Source: Alphaproteobacteria bacterium
Lineage (GTDB): Bacteria > Pseudomonadota > Alphaproteobacteria > JAJFFI01
Direction: 5' to 3'
Assembly: GCA_021776755.1 (NCBI GenBank)
Contig: JAJFFI010000099.1
Coordinates: 1 to 5,702, forward strand
Length of the DNA stretch: 5,702 bases
Both the position numbers and the translations under genes were made by a program. This document shows, in pieces, positions 1-5,217 of this stretch. The notes beneath the pieces were generated by a model. The model made no database searches and had not been told where the DNA came from. It saw nothing but the letters and a program-made list of their open reading frames with translations. Numbering within the stretch: position 1 is the first letter of the stretch; each line of letters starts with the position of its first letter.

Positions 1-1
1 G

Positions 2-451
2 CTCGAGAAAATCGAAACCGTCCGCGCGACGACCGCCAAGGTCGAAATCCTGAAAACCAAATACGTCAGCGAACAATCGATGATGGACAACATCGTCCCG
101 GTGCGGGAGATGCTCGGGACAGCAATCGAACTGTTCGGGGAAAAGTTCGGCGAGATCGACGAGATCGAACGCGACGTCATCGACTCGCTGAAGAACATCG
201 TGACCCAGGTCCGGATCATCCAGGAGGTCCGCAATGATCTCTATTGCCGTCTTAGCGTGTGGGACGATCTGCTGGAGCGATGGAACGCCACCGAAGCGCG
301 CCGGTCGTCGGTTGTCGAAGTCCTGTTGCGCGAAACCTACCGGTTTCTCGCGCCCCGCTTCCTGAAGACGGACGACTGGACGCTGATCACCAAGGCCCTC
401 GACCAGCGCGGCGAGAACAGCGCACAGATGGAATGGTCGCTGAGGACATAG
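2..451 (+). CDS. C-terminal part of an unrecognised helical protein (5' end outside window)
   Basis: The reading frame is open from the left edge (first full codon at 2) to a TAG at 449-451, giving 149 residues with no stop, so the true start lies outside the window. The ATG pair at 80-85 is internal and has no convincing ribosome site. The visible part is rich in Glu, Lys, Arg, Leu and Ile and looks almost wholly alpha-helical. A first half of charged, heptad-like stretches (for example EKIETVRATTAKVEILKTK and EIDEIERDVIDSLKNIV) suggests a coiled coil or helical bundle. A more globular, aromatic end follows (TYRFLAPRFLKTDDWTLITK). There is one Cys, no membrane segment and no catalytic motif I can name. 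I do not recognise the family. It converges on the minus-strand gene ending at 468, with only 16 nt between the two stop codons, so it is not part of the sdh operon. That it is coding is likely; its function is unknown. Confidence 0.7.
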   Translation, partial: LEKIETVRATTAKVEILKTKYVSEQSMMDNIVPVREMLGTAIELFGEKFGEIDEIERDVIDSLKNIVTQVRIIQEVRNDLYCRLSVWDDLLERWNATEARRSSVVEVLLRETYRFLAPRFLKTDDWTLITKALDQRGENSAQMEWSLRT

Positions 452-467
452 CCTTCCCGCACATTTT

Positions 468-848
468 CTAAAGGTGCTTCCCGCACCAGGGGCAATTCTC
501 GATTGTGATGTAGGACGTGCCCCCGTCGCGAACGGGCAGGCCGTATTCATCGCCGAACTTCATCACCACCACATCGGGGCAATCGAACGGGTTCGGATGC
601 TCGTCGCAATGAGTCGGGCCGTAATAGGCGACGTGGACGCAGGGATGCGCCGTCGGGTCTTCGCCGCGCACCTTCACGCTTTCGCCCATGTACCAGTCGC
701 TGCAGTCGCCGCAGCGGTTCAGATGATCGAACCACATGTCCTGGGTCGGCCCGTCGATCGCACCTTTCTCGGGGTTGAGTTCGGATGCGACAGGATAGAG
801 CTCGCGGAATTCGGTGCAGCTCATCCGGGGTTTGCGATTGCGGGCCAT
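468..848 (-). CDS. Small Cys/His-rich putative zinc-binding protein downstream of sdhB
   Basis: The protein has 126 residues, with an ATG at 848-846 and a TAG at 470-468. It holds eight cysteines (C11, C46, C49, C70, C81, C90, C119, C122) and several histidines. The N-terminal part has C11 followed by H42-x3-C46-x2-C49. This spacing resembles the zinc-binding anti-sigma (zf-HC2) pattern, but no sigma factor gene is adjacent. The C-terminal part carries HCDEHPNPFDCPD, then GGTSYITIENCPWCGKHL. From memory this resembles a small conserved domain of unknown function ending in a CPWCG zinc knuckle (DUF6980-like); I could not verify that. There is no signal peptide or membrane segment, so it is probably cytoplasmic. 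It starts 22 nt after the sdhB stop on the same strand, with only a weak ribosome site, so it is probably read through from the sdh operon. A metal-binding role is inferred from the Cys/His pattern. Any role in complex II assembly would be speculation from position. Confidence 0.8.
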   Translation of the reverse strand: MARNRKPRMSCTEFRELYPVASELNPEKGAIDGPTQDMWFDHLNRCGDCSDWYMGESVKVRGEDPTAHPCVHVAYYGPTHCDEHPNPFDCPDVVVMKFGDEYGLPVRDGGTSYITIENCPWCGKHL

Positions 849-870
849 CTCGGGGACAGGACCTGCGCCG

Positions 871-1644
871 TTACTGGCGCGCCACCATCAGCTTCTTGAT
901 CTCGGCGATGGACTTGGCCGGGTTCAGGCTCTTCGGGCAGGTCTTGGTGCAGTTCATGATGGTGTGGCAACGATACAGCCGGAACGGATCTTCCAGCGCA
1001 TCGAGCCGCTCGCCCGAGTATTCATCGCGGGAGTCGGCGATCCATCGGTAGGCTTGCAGCAGCACCGCGGGCCCGAGATAGCGGTCGCCGTTCCACCAGT
1101 AGGACGGACAACTCGTCTGGCACGAGAAACACAGGATGCATTCCCAGAGGCCGTCGAGCTTGGCCCGGTCCTCGGGCGACTGCAGCCGTTCCCGCTGGGG
1201 CGCCGGCGTCTTGGTCTTGAGCCAGGGCTCGACCTCCTGCAGCTGCGCATAGGGAATCGTCAGGTCGGCCACAAGGTCCTTCACCACCGGCATGTGCGGC
1301 AACGGGTAGATCTTGAGCATGCCGCTCTTGGGCATGACCATCGTGCAGGCGAGCGTGTTGGTGCCGTTGATGTTGAACGCGCACGACCCGCACACACCCT
1401 CGCGGCAGGAGCGGCGGAACGTCAGCGTCGAGTCGATCTCGTTCTTTATCTTGATGAGACCGTCCAGAATCATTGGTCCGGTCTCGTCGAGGTCCAGATA
1501 GAACGTATCCTCGCGCGGATTCTCGCCGTCGTCCGGATCCCAGCGGTAGATCTGGAACGTGCCGACGCGCGCCGCCCCCTCCGGCTTCGGCCAGGTCTTG
1601 CCCTTCCGGACCTTCGAGTTCTGCGGCAGTGTGAATTCGGCCAT
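871..1644 (-). CDS. sdhB: Succinate dehydrogenase iron-sulfur subunit SdhB
   Basis: SdhB is the electron-transfer subunit of complex II. It passes electrons from FAD in SdhA through [2Fe-2S], [4Fe-4S] and [3Fe-4S] clusters to ubiquinone at the SdhC/SdhD interface, on the cytoplasmic face of the inner membrane. The 257 residues are normal for alphaproteobacteria. The N-terminal ferredoxin domain has C80, C85, C88 and C100 for [2Fe-2S] (motif [10 protein letters not shown]). The C-terminal domain has C169, C172, C175 and C236 for [4Fe-4S], and C179, C226 and C232 for [3Fe-4S]. The quinone-site residues P180, W183, W184 and H227 match E. coli P160, W163, W164 and H207. The ATG at 1644-1642 is preceded by an AAGAGAC ribosome site about 8 nt upstream; the stop is TAA. 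It is the last sdh gene, separated from sdhA by 116 nt that carry a palindromic repeat. All cluster ligands are present, so the protein should be functional. Confidence 0.98.
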   Translation of the reverse strand: MAEFTLPQNSKVRKGKTWPKPEGAARVGTFQIYRWDPDDGENPREDTFYLDLDETGPMILDGLIKIKNEIDSTLTFRRSCREGVCGSCAFNINGTNTLACTMVMPKSGMLKIYPLPHMPVVKDLVADLTIPYAQLQEVEPWLKTKTPAPQRERLQSPEDRAKLDGLWECILCFSCQTSCPSYWWNGDRYLGPAVLLQAYRWIADSRDEYSGERLDALEDPFRLYRCHTIMNCTKTCPKSLNPAKSIAEIKKLMVARQ

Positions 1645-1672
1645 GTCTGCTGTCTCTTGGTTCTGCCCCTGC

Positions 1673-1740
1673 CGTCATTCCCGCGAAGGCGGGAATCCAG
1701 TCTACGGCTGACATGGACCCCCGGCTTCGCGGGGGTGACG
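1673..1740. repeat. Palindromic dispersed repeat between sdhA and sdhB
   Basis: This 68-nt element has two hairpins. The first is an 8-bp perfect stem, ATTCCCGC (1677-1684) with GCGGGAAT (1689-1696), around a GAAG loop. The second is a 7-bp stem, ACCCCCG (1717-1723) with CGGGGGT (1730-1736). The two ends are also imperfect inverted copies of each other: CGTCATTCCCGCGAAG starts at 1673, and the reverse complement of the right end begins CGTCACCCCCGCGAAG. The unit is the kind of short intergenic repeat that is abundant in many proteobacterial genomes. Its translated shadows give the familiar spurious peptides PAFAGMT and SFPRRRES. The 20-mer at 1677-1696 fits ATTCCC-N8-GGGAAT, the formula of the neisserial dRS3 repeat. 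Only one copy is visible here, so the repetitive nature is inferred from recognition. It lies in the sdh transcript but outside both coding regions and outside the sdhB ribosome site. Confidence 0.8.
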
Positions 1741-1760
1741 AATTGGTGAATGTGGCTCCG

Positions 1761-3602
1761 TCAATAAACCCGCTTCTTCGGCGGGAAGGATTGGACTTCG
1801 TTGCTCAGCGGCTGCAGCACCACCGGGCGGTAGTCGGACTTCGTCTTGCCGTCCGCGCCGCACCACATGAGGGTGTGCTTCATCCAGTTCTCGTCGTCGC
1901 GATCAGGGTAATCCTCGTGGGCATGCGCCCCGCGGCTTTCCTTGCGGTTGTTCGCGGAGTTGATCGAGACCTGCGCCTGGTAAAGCAGGTTGTCGAGCTC
2001 AAGCGCCTCGGCAAGATCCGAGTTCCAGATCATCGAGCGGTCGTTCACACCGGTGCCGTCCTTCTTGGCCCAGACTTTGTTCATCTCCTCGACGCCCTCG
2101 CCGAGGGTCTCGTCGGTGCGGAAGACGGCGCAGTACTGCTGCATCGTCTTCTGCATCTCAAGACGCAGGGCGGCGACCGGCTGATCGCCCTTCGAGTGGC
2201 GCGCCGCATCAAGCCGGTCGAGCGCGAAATCTGCGGCGTCATCCGCGATCGGCTTGTGGGACGCGCCCGGGGTGATGATCTTTTCGGCCTGGTTCGCGGC
2301 CGAGCGCCCGAAGACCACGAGATCGAGCAGCGAGTTCGAGCCCAGCCGGTTCGCGCCGTGCACCGAGACGCTGGCATTCTCGCCGATCGACATCAGGCCG
2401 GGCACGGTCTCGATGTTGCCGTTCTTCCTGGTCACGACCTCGCCGTGCATGTTCGCCGGCACGCCGCCCATGTTGTAGTGCACCGTGGGCAACACCGGGA
2501 TCGGCTCCTTGGTCACATCGACGCCGGCGAAGATGCGCGCGCTCTCGGAGATGCCCGGCAGCCGCTCGTGGAGGATTTTCGGGTCGAGATGTTCGAGGTG
2601 AAGGTGGATATGGTCGCTCTCGGGTCCGACGCCGCGGCCCTCGCGGATTTCAAGCGTCATCGCGCGGCTGACCACGTCGCGCGACGCCAGATCCTTGGCC
2701 GACGGCGCATAGCGCTCCATGAAGCGCTCGCCCTCGGAGTTGGTCAGATAGCCACCTTCGCCGCGGGCACCCTCGGTAATCAGCACGCCCGCGCCGTAAA
2801 CCCCGGTCGGATGAAACTGGATGAATTCCATGTCCTGCAGCGGCAGGCCCGCGCGGGCCACCATGCCGTTTCCGTCGCCAGTCTGGGTGTGGGCGCCGGT
2901 GCAGGAGAAATAGGCGCGGCCGTAGCCGCCGGTCGCCAGCACGACGGTCTGCGCCTTGAATCGGTGGATGGTGCCGTCGTCGAGGTTCCACGCCATCACA
3001 CCCTGACATGACCCATCATCCGGGTTCATCAGGAGATCGATGCCGAAATACTCGATGAAGAATTCCGCGTCGTGCTTGATCGCCTGCTGATACAGCGTGT
3101 GCAGCATCGCGTGCCCTGTGCGGTCGGCGGCCGCACAGGTGCGCTGCGCGGTGCCCTCGCCGTAGTTCGTCGTCATGCCGCCGAACGGGCGCTGGTAGAT
3201 CTTGCCGTCGGCCGTCCGCGAGAACGGCATGCCGTAGTGCTCGAGCTCGATGATCGCCGGACTCGCCTCGCGGCACATGTATTCGATGGCGTCCTGATCG
3301 CCGAGCCAGTCCGAGCCCTTGACGGTATCGTACATGTGCCAGCGCCAGTCGTCCTCGCCCATGTTGCCGAGGGCGGCCGACACACCGCCCTGGGCCGCGA
3401 CAGTATGGCTCCGGGTCGGGAAGAGTTTGGAGACACAAGCTGTGCGCAGCCCCTTGGCCGCCATGCCGAAGGTCGCGCGGAGGCCAGCGCCGCCCGCGCC
3501 CACGACAACGACGTCGTATTCGTGATCGACGATCGGATAGGCGCGCCCGTTTACCGCGGGTGCTGCCATCCCATTGCCATTGCCTTTTTTGTCGTCAGCC
3601 AT
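1761..3602 (-). CDS. sdhA: Succinate dehydrogenase flavoprotein subunit SdhA
   Basis: SdhA is the catalytic subunit of complex II. It oxidises succinate to fumarate using covalently bound FAD, linking the TCA cycle to the quinone pool from the cytoplasmic side of the membrane. It has 613 residues, slightly longer than the E. coli protein, with a Gly/Asn-rich N-terminal extension of about 25 residues. The dinucleotide-binding motif VVVGAGGAG lies at 32-40. The FAD-attachment His is H66 in [10 protein letters not shown]. Substrate and catalytic residues by homology are H264 (FHPTG), R297 (ERYAP), H375 (HYNMGG) and R419 (GANRLGSN). The C-terminal flavoprotein domain runs from about 475 to the end (PPKKRVY). 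The ATG at 3602-3600 is the only sensible start: the frame stays open upstream, but that stretch runs through sdhD. It lies 8 nt after the sdhD stop, with AGGA inside the sdhD end as ribosome site, so translation is probably coupled. No key residue is missing. Confidence 0.98.
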   Translation of the reverse strand: MADDKKGNGNGMAAPAVNGRAYPIVDHEYDVVVVGAGGAGLRATFGMAAKGLRTACVSKLFPTRSHTVAAQGGVSAALGNMGEDDWRWHMYDTVKGSDWLGDQDAIEYMCREASPAIIELEHYGMPFSRTADGKIYQRPFGGMTTNYGEGTAQRTCAAADRTGHAMLHTLYQQAIKHDAEFFIEYFGIDLLMNPDDGSCQGVMAWNLDDGTIHRFKAQTVVLATGGYGRAYFSCTGAHTQTGDGNGMVARAGLPLQDMEFIQFHPTGVYGAGVLITEGARGEGGYLTNSEGERFMERYAPSAKDLASRDVVSRAMTLEIREGRGVGPESDHIHLHLEHLDPKILHERLPGISESARIFAGVDVTKEPIPVLPTVHYNMGGVPANMHGEVVTRKNGNIETVPGLMSIGENASVSVHGANRLGSNSLLDLVVFGRSAANQAEKIITPGASHKPIADDAADFALDRLDAARHSKGDQPVAALRLEMQKTMQQYCAVFRTDETLGEGVEEMNKVWAKKDGTGVNDRSMIWNSDLAEALELDNLLYQAQVSINSANNRKESRGAHAHEDYPDRDDENWMKHTLMWCGADGKTKSDYRPVVLQPLSNEVQSFPPKKRVY

Positions 3603-3610
3603 GTCCCGGC

Positions 3611-3988
3611 TTATCCTGAAAGCGATATGAGAAGAATGGAGTAGATTGATGCCGCGGCGAGGACGAAGCAGAGAAACTTCACCAGCAGCAGGCTCGTGAT
3701 TTTCACCGCCTTGGCGTGAACGTAGTCCTCGACCACGACCTGAATCCCCAGCCAGGCGTGATAGAAGGTCGCGATCACCATCAGGATCAGGAACACCGAA
3801 ACGATCGGGTTGCCGATCCAACCCGCGACCGCGGCGTAGGGTTTGCCGACCAGGCCGATGACCGAAACCACGAACCATAGCGTCAGCGGCACGAGCGCGA
3901 TCGCCGTCACGCGCTGCATCCACCAGTGATGGGTGCCTTCCTTGGCCGAACCGAGACCGCGGACGCGGCCAAGCGGTGTGCGCGCCAC
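3611..3988 (-). CDS. sdhD: Succinate dehydrogenase membrane anchor subunit SdhD (GTG start)
   Basis: SdhD is one of the two hydrophobic anchors of complex II. With SdhC it binds haem b and forms the ubiquinone site with SdhB. From GTG 3988-3986 it has 125 residues, starting [20 protein letters not shown] and continuing with the conserved [10 protein letters not shown]. Three membrane helices lie at about 28-48, 60-84 and 97-123. The haem ligand is H77 in FYHAWLGIQ, and the quinone-site D88-Y89 in EDYVH matches E. coli D82-Y83. I chose the GTG because GGGGAG (4002-3997) lies 8 nt upstream and the conserved family sequence begins there. A TTG at 4012 would add eight residues and overlap sdhC, but it has no ribosome site. 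The GTG is 4 nt after the sdhC stop and the TAA is 8 nt before sdhA, so translation is tightly coupled. Confidence 0.94.
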   Translation of the reverse strand: MARTPLGRVRGLGSAKEGTHHWWMQRVTAIALVPLTLWFVVSVIGLVGKPYAAVAGWIGNPIVSVFLILMVIATFYHAWLGIQVVVEDYVHAKAVKITSLLLVKFLCFVLAAASIYSILLISLSG

Positions 3989-3992
3989 TGCC

Positions 3993-4397
3993 TCAGCTCC
4001 CCACGTTGCCAAGCGCCATCGCCCAGGCGATGACGGTTAGGAGGATCGAGCCCGCGACGACGGCCCAGCCCGAGGCGTAGGCCGCCTTGAGTTCGAGTCC
4101 CGCACCCATGTCCCAGAACAGGTGCCGGATGCCGTTCAGCAAGTGATAAAACAGTGCATAGCTCCAGCCGGCCATCAGCAGGATGCCGAGCCACGACGAG
4201 AGAAAATCGTTCACGTCGTCGAGCGCTTCCGGACCCGCGGCAACGGCCCCGATCCACCACACAAGCACCAGCGTCCCCACCGCCAGCGCGAGACCGGTCA
4301 ACCGGTGAGTGATCGACAGCATCGATGTCAGCTGCGGTTTGTAGATCTGAAGGTGCGGTGAAAGCGGCCGGTTCGGGCCTTTGGTTTCACTTGCCAT
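3993..4397 (-). CDS. sdhC: Succinate dehydrogenase cytochrome b556 subunit SdhC
   Basis: SdhC is the first gene of the operon and the larger membrane anchor of complex II. It contributes one axial haem b ligand and part of the quinone pocket. The 134 residues include the family signature RPLSPHLQIYKPQLTSMLSI followed by THRLTG. S28 and R32 match the quinone-site Ser27 and Arg31 of E. coli. The haem ligand is H85 in FYHLLNGIRH, and H92 follows it. Three membrane helices lie at about 33-53, 68-88 and 108-130. The ATG at 4397-4395 has a GGGGA ribosome site (4407-4403) 5 nt upstream. The stop is TGA at 3995-3993, 4 nt before the sdhD GTG. A 15-nt GC hairpin (4410-4424) sits just upstream of the ribosome site. 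Length and motifs are normal for alphaproteobacteria. Confidence 0.97.
   Translation of the reverse strand: MASETKGPNRPLSPHLQIYKPQLTSMLSITHRLTGLALAVGTLVLVWWIGAVAAGPEALDDVNDFLSSWLGILLMAGWSYALFYHLLNGIRHLFWDMGAGLELKAAYASGWAVVAGSILLTVIAWAMALGNVGS
3997..4002 (-). promoter_or_regulatory. sdhD ribosome binding site (decides the start)
   Basis: On the minus strand the sequence reads GGGGAG, then 8 nt, then GTG at 3988. The site lies inside the last codons of sdhC, so ribosomes ending sdhC are placed at the sdhD start. The upstream TTG at 4012 is preceded by CGATGGCGC and has no such site. This is the main argument for the shorter SdhD. Confidence 0.75.
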
Positions 4398-4474
4398 GAA
4401 GTTCCCCGTGGGGCCGGGAGCCCCGAAATTCCGGCAATGGCCACCAGAACGGACCAGTGCGTGAAGATCGCCTT

Positions 4475-4503
4475 TGTTTAGTCCCGCACCTGCCGTTCGT
4501 CAA
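4475..4503 (-). promoter_or_regulatory. Candidate sigma-70 promoter of the sdhCDAB operon
   Basis: On the minus strand a -35 box TTGACG (4503-4498) is followed, after exactly 17 nt, by the -10-like box TAAACA (4480-4475). The -35 differs from consensus at one base, and the -10 matches only about three of six. Transcription would start near 4468 and leave a leader of roughly 70 nt before the sdhC ATG. It is the best pair I see in the 203-nt divergent region, but alternatives cannot be excluded by eye. Confidence 0.45.
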
Positions 4504-4530
4504 CGCGAGGGGACGCCGCAACGGCCGCTC

Positions 4531-4560
4531 TTGACAAATCATATATCGAATCGATATATA
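4531..4560 (+). promoter_or_regulatory. Promoter of the padR-like/efflux operon
   Basis: A perfect -35 hexamer TTGACA (4531-4536) is followed by an AT-rich run. A -10 of TATATA lies at 4555-4560 with an 18-nt spacer; ATATAT at 4554 would give 17 nt. The start point would be near 4567-4570, leaving a leader of about 30 nt before the GTG at 4601. The AT-rich stretch stands out against the GC-rich surroundings. The spacer and -10 box are covered by a palindrome, so the promoter is very likely repressible. Confidence 0.7.
4541..4559. promoter_or_regulatory. 19-bp palindromic operator, probably bound by the PadR-family protein
   Basis: The half-sites ATATATCGA (4541-4549) and TCGATATAT (4551-4559) are perfect reverse complements around a single A at 4550. 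An AT-rich palindrome with such half-sites, next to its own gene, fits the binding sites of dimeric PadR-family repressors. It covers the spacer and -10 region of the rightward promoter, so bound protein would block RNA polymerase. A further copy of the right half with one change (TCGATACAT, 4581-4589) abuts the ribosome site. That the neighbouring PadR binds here is inferred from position and symmetry. Confidence 0.7.
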
Positions 4561-4589
4561 TCATTAAATAATATAACTCTTCGATACAT

Positions 4590-4595
4590 AGGAGA
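4590..4595 (+). promoter_or_regulatory. Ribosome binding site supporting the GTG start at 4601
   Basis: AGGAGA lies 5 nt before the GTG at 4601-4603. It is a strong Shine-Dalgarno match and fixes a non-ATG start. The last bases of the possible second operator half-site lie directly in front of it. Confidence 0.8.
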
Positions 4596-4600
4596 TTGCC

Positions 4601-5212
4601 GTGAAGCAACCGCACATCGACGCCAAAGCGACCTGTCTCGGGGCTCTCATGCTCGGGGAAGCGTCGGGTTATGAGATCCGCAAGCGATTCGAGTCGACGT
4701 TCAGTCACATGCTCGATATCGGATTCGGATCGATCTATCCGGCGCTCGCGGAGCTTGAGCGCCTGGGCATGGTCGATGCCGTCGAGGTGCGCCAGACGGG
4801 GCGCCCCGACAAGAAAGTCTACAGCATCACCGAGGCAGGCCGCGCGTCGTTCATCGAGACGCTGCTGACCTGTCCCGCGCGCCACAAGGTGCGGTCCGAG
4901 TTCGGCATGGTGCTGTTCTTTGCCGATATGTTGCCGCGCGAACGCATCGACGCCGTGCTCGACCAGCGTCTGGTGGAACTCGACGATCTGGCCGGGATTA
5001 CCGAAACCTGGCTGGCCTCGGACGAGGGCAAGAACGCCCCTGCCGGCATCCGGTTCGCCGCCGAATACGGCCTTGAAATCATGAATGCCAACCGCCGGTT
5101 CATCCGCACCAAGCGGGACGAACTAACGGCGCGTCTCCCTGCAAAATCAGGTCCGGCCAATGTCCCGGACATCCCCCGGAAACAGAGCCCCCAGAAACAG
5201 AGCATCGCGTGA
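4601..5212 (+). CDS. PadR-family transcriptional repressor (efflux regulator)
   Basis: The protein has 203 residues, starts at GTG and stops at TGA (5210-5212). The N-terminal winged helix-turn-helix of the PadR family spans about 11-82. It includes LGEASGYEIRKRFES, the recognition-helix region FGSIYPALAELERLGMV (42-58) and the wing GRPDKKVYSITEAG (67-80). The C-terminal half (about 95-180) looks helical and charged, as in the longer PadR proteins whose C-terminal domain dimerises and can take part in ligand sensing. The last 20 or so residues, rich in Pro, Lys and Gln, look disordered. Such proteins usually repress neighbouring genes and release DNA on binding a small molecule. A palindrome lies over its own promoter, so autorepression is likely. 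The next gene, an efflux adaptor, starts within a few bases of its stop, so it is the likely target. The ligand cannot be read from the sequence. Confidence 0.93.
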   Translation: MKQPHIDAKATCLGALMLGEASGYEIRKRFESTFSHMLDIGFGSIYPALAELERLGMVDAVEVRQTGRPDKKVYSITEAGRASFIETLLTCPARHKVRSEFGMVLFFADMLPRERIDAVLDQRLVELDDLAGITETWLASDEGKNAPAGIRFAAEYGLEIMNANRRFIRTKRDELTARLPAKSGPANVPDIPRKQSPQKQSIA

Positions 5213-5217
5213 GCACC

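Noticed and set aside
465..487. Possible terminator for the minus-strand operon: GGTGC-GGGAA-GCACC followed by TTT
   Set aside because: The stem has only 5 bp, lies inside the last codons of the Cys-rich gene and is followed by only three T. It is too weak to call.
468..848. Calling the Cys-rich protein an anti-sigma factor
   Set aside because: The HxxxCxxC motif fits, but there is no adjacent sigma factor, no membrane helix, and a second unrelated Cys-rich half; the motif alone is not enough.
1645..1760. Treating the sdhA-sdhB gap as a small gene or a separate sdhB promoter
   Set aside because: Short frames here give the stock peptides produced by this class of repeat (PAFAGMT, SFPRRRES), and I see no good -35/-10 pair outside the repeat.
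1713..3011. Long plus-strand open frame (432 codons) opposite sdhA, plus similar ones at 814-1749 and 474-899
   Set aside because: They are antisense shadows of strongly conserved sdh genes and the Cys-rich gene in GC-rich DNA. The products are rich in Arg, His, Ala and Val, have no known motif, and have no ribosome site or operon context.
3603..3923. Extension of the sdhA frame upstream into sdhD
   Set aside because: The frame is open by chance. The conserved SdhA sequence begins after ATG 3602, and sdhD codes for a clear membrane anchor in another frame across this stretch.
4478..4885. Minus-strand frame reading through the divergent promoter region
   Set aside because: It crosses the promoter, the palindrome and the start of the PadR domain, which are better explained; there is no ribosome site.
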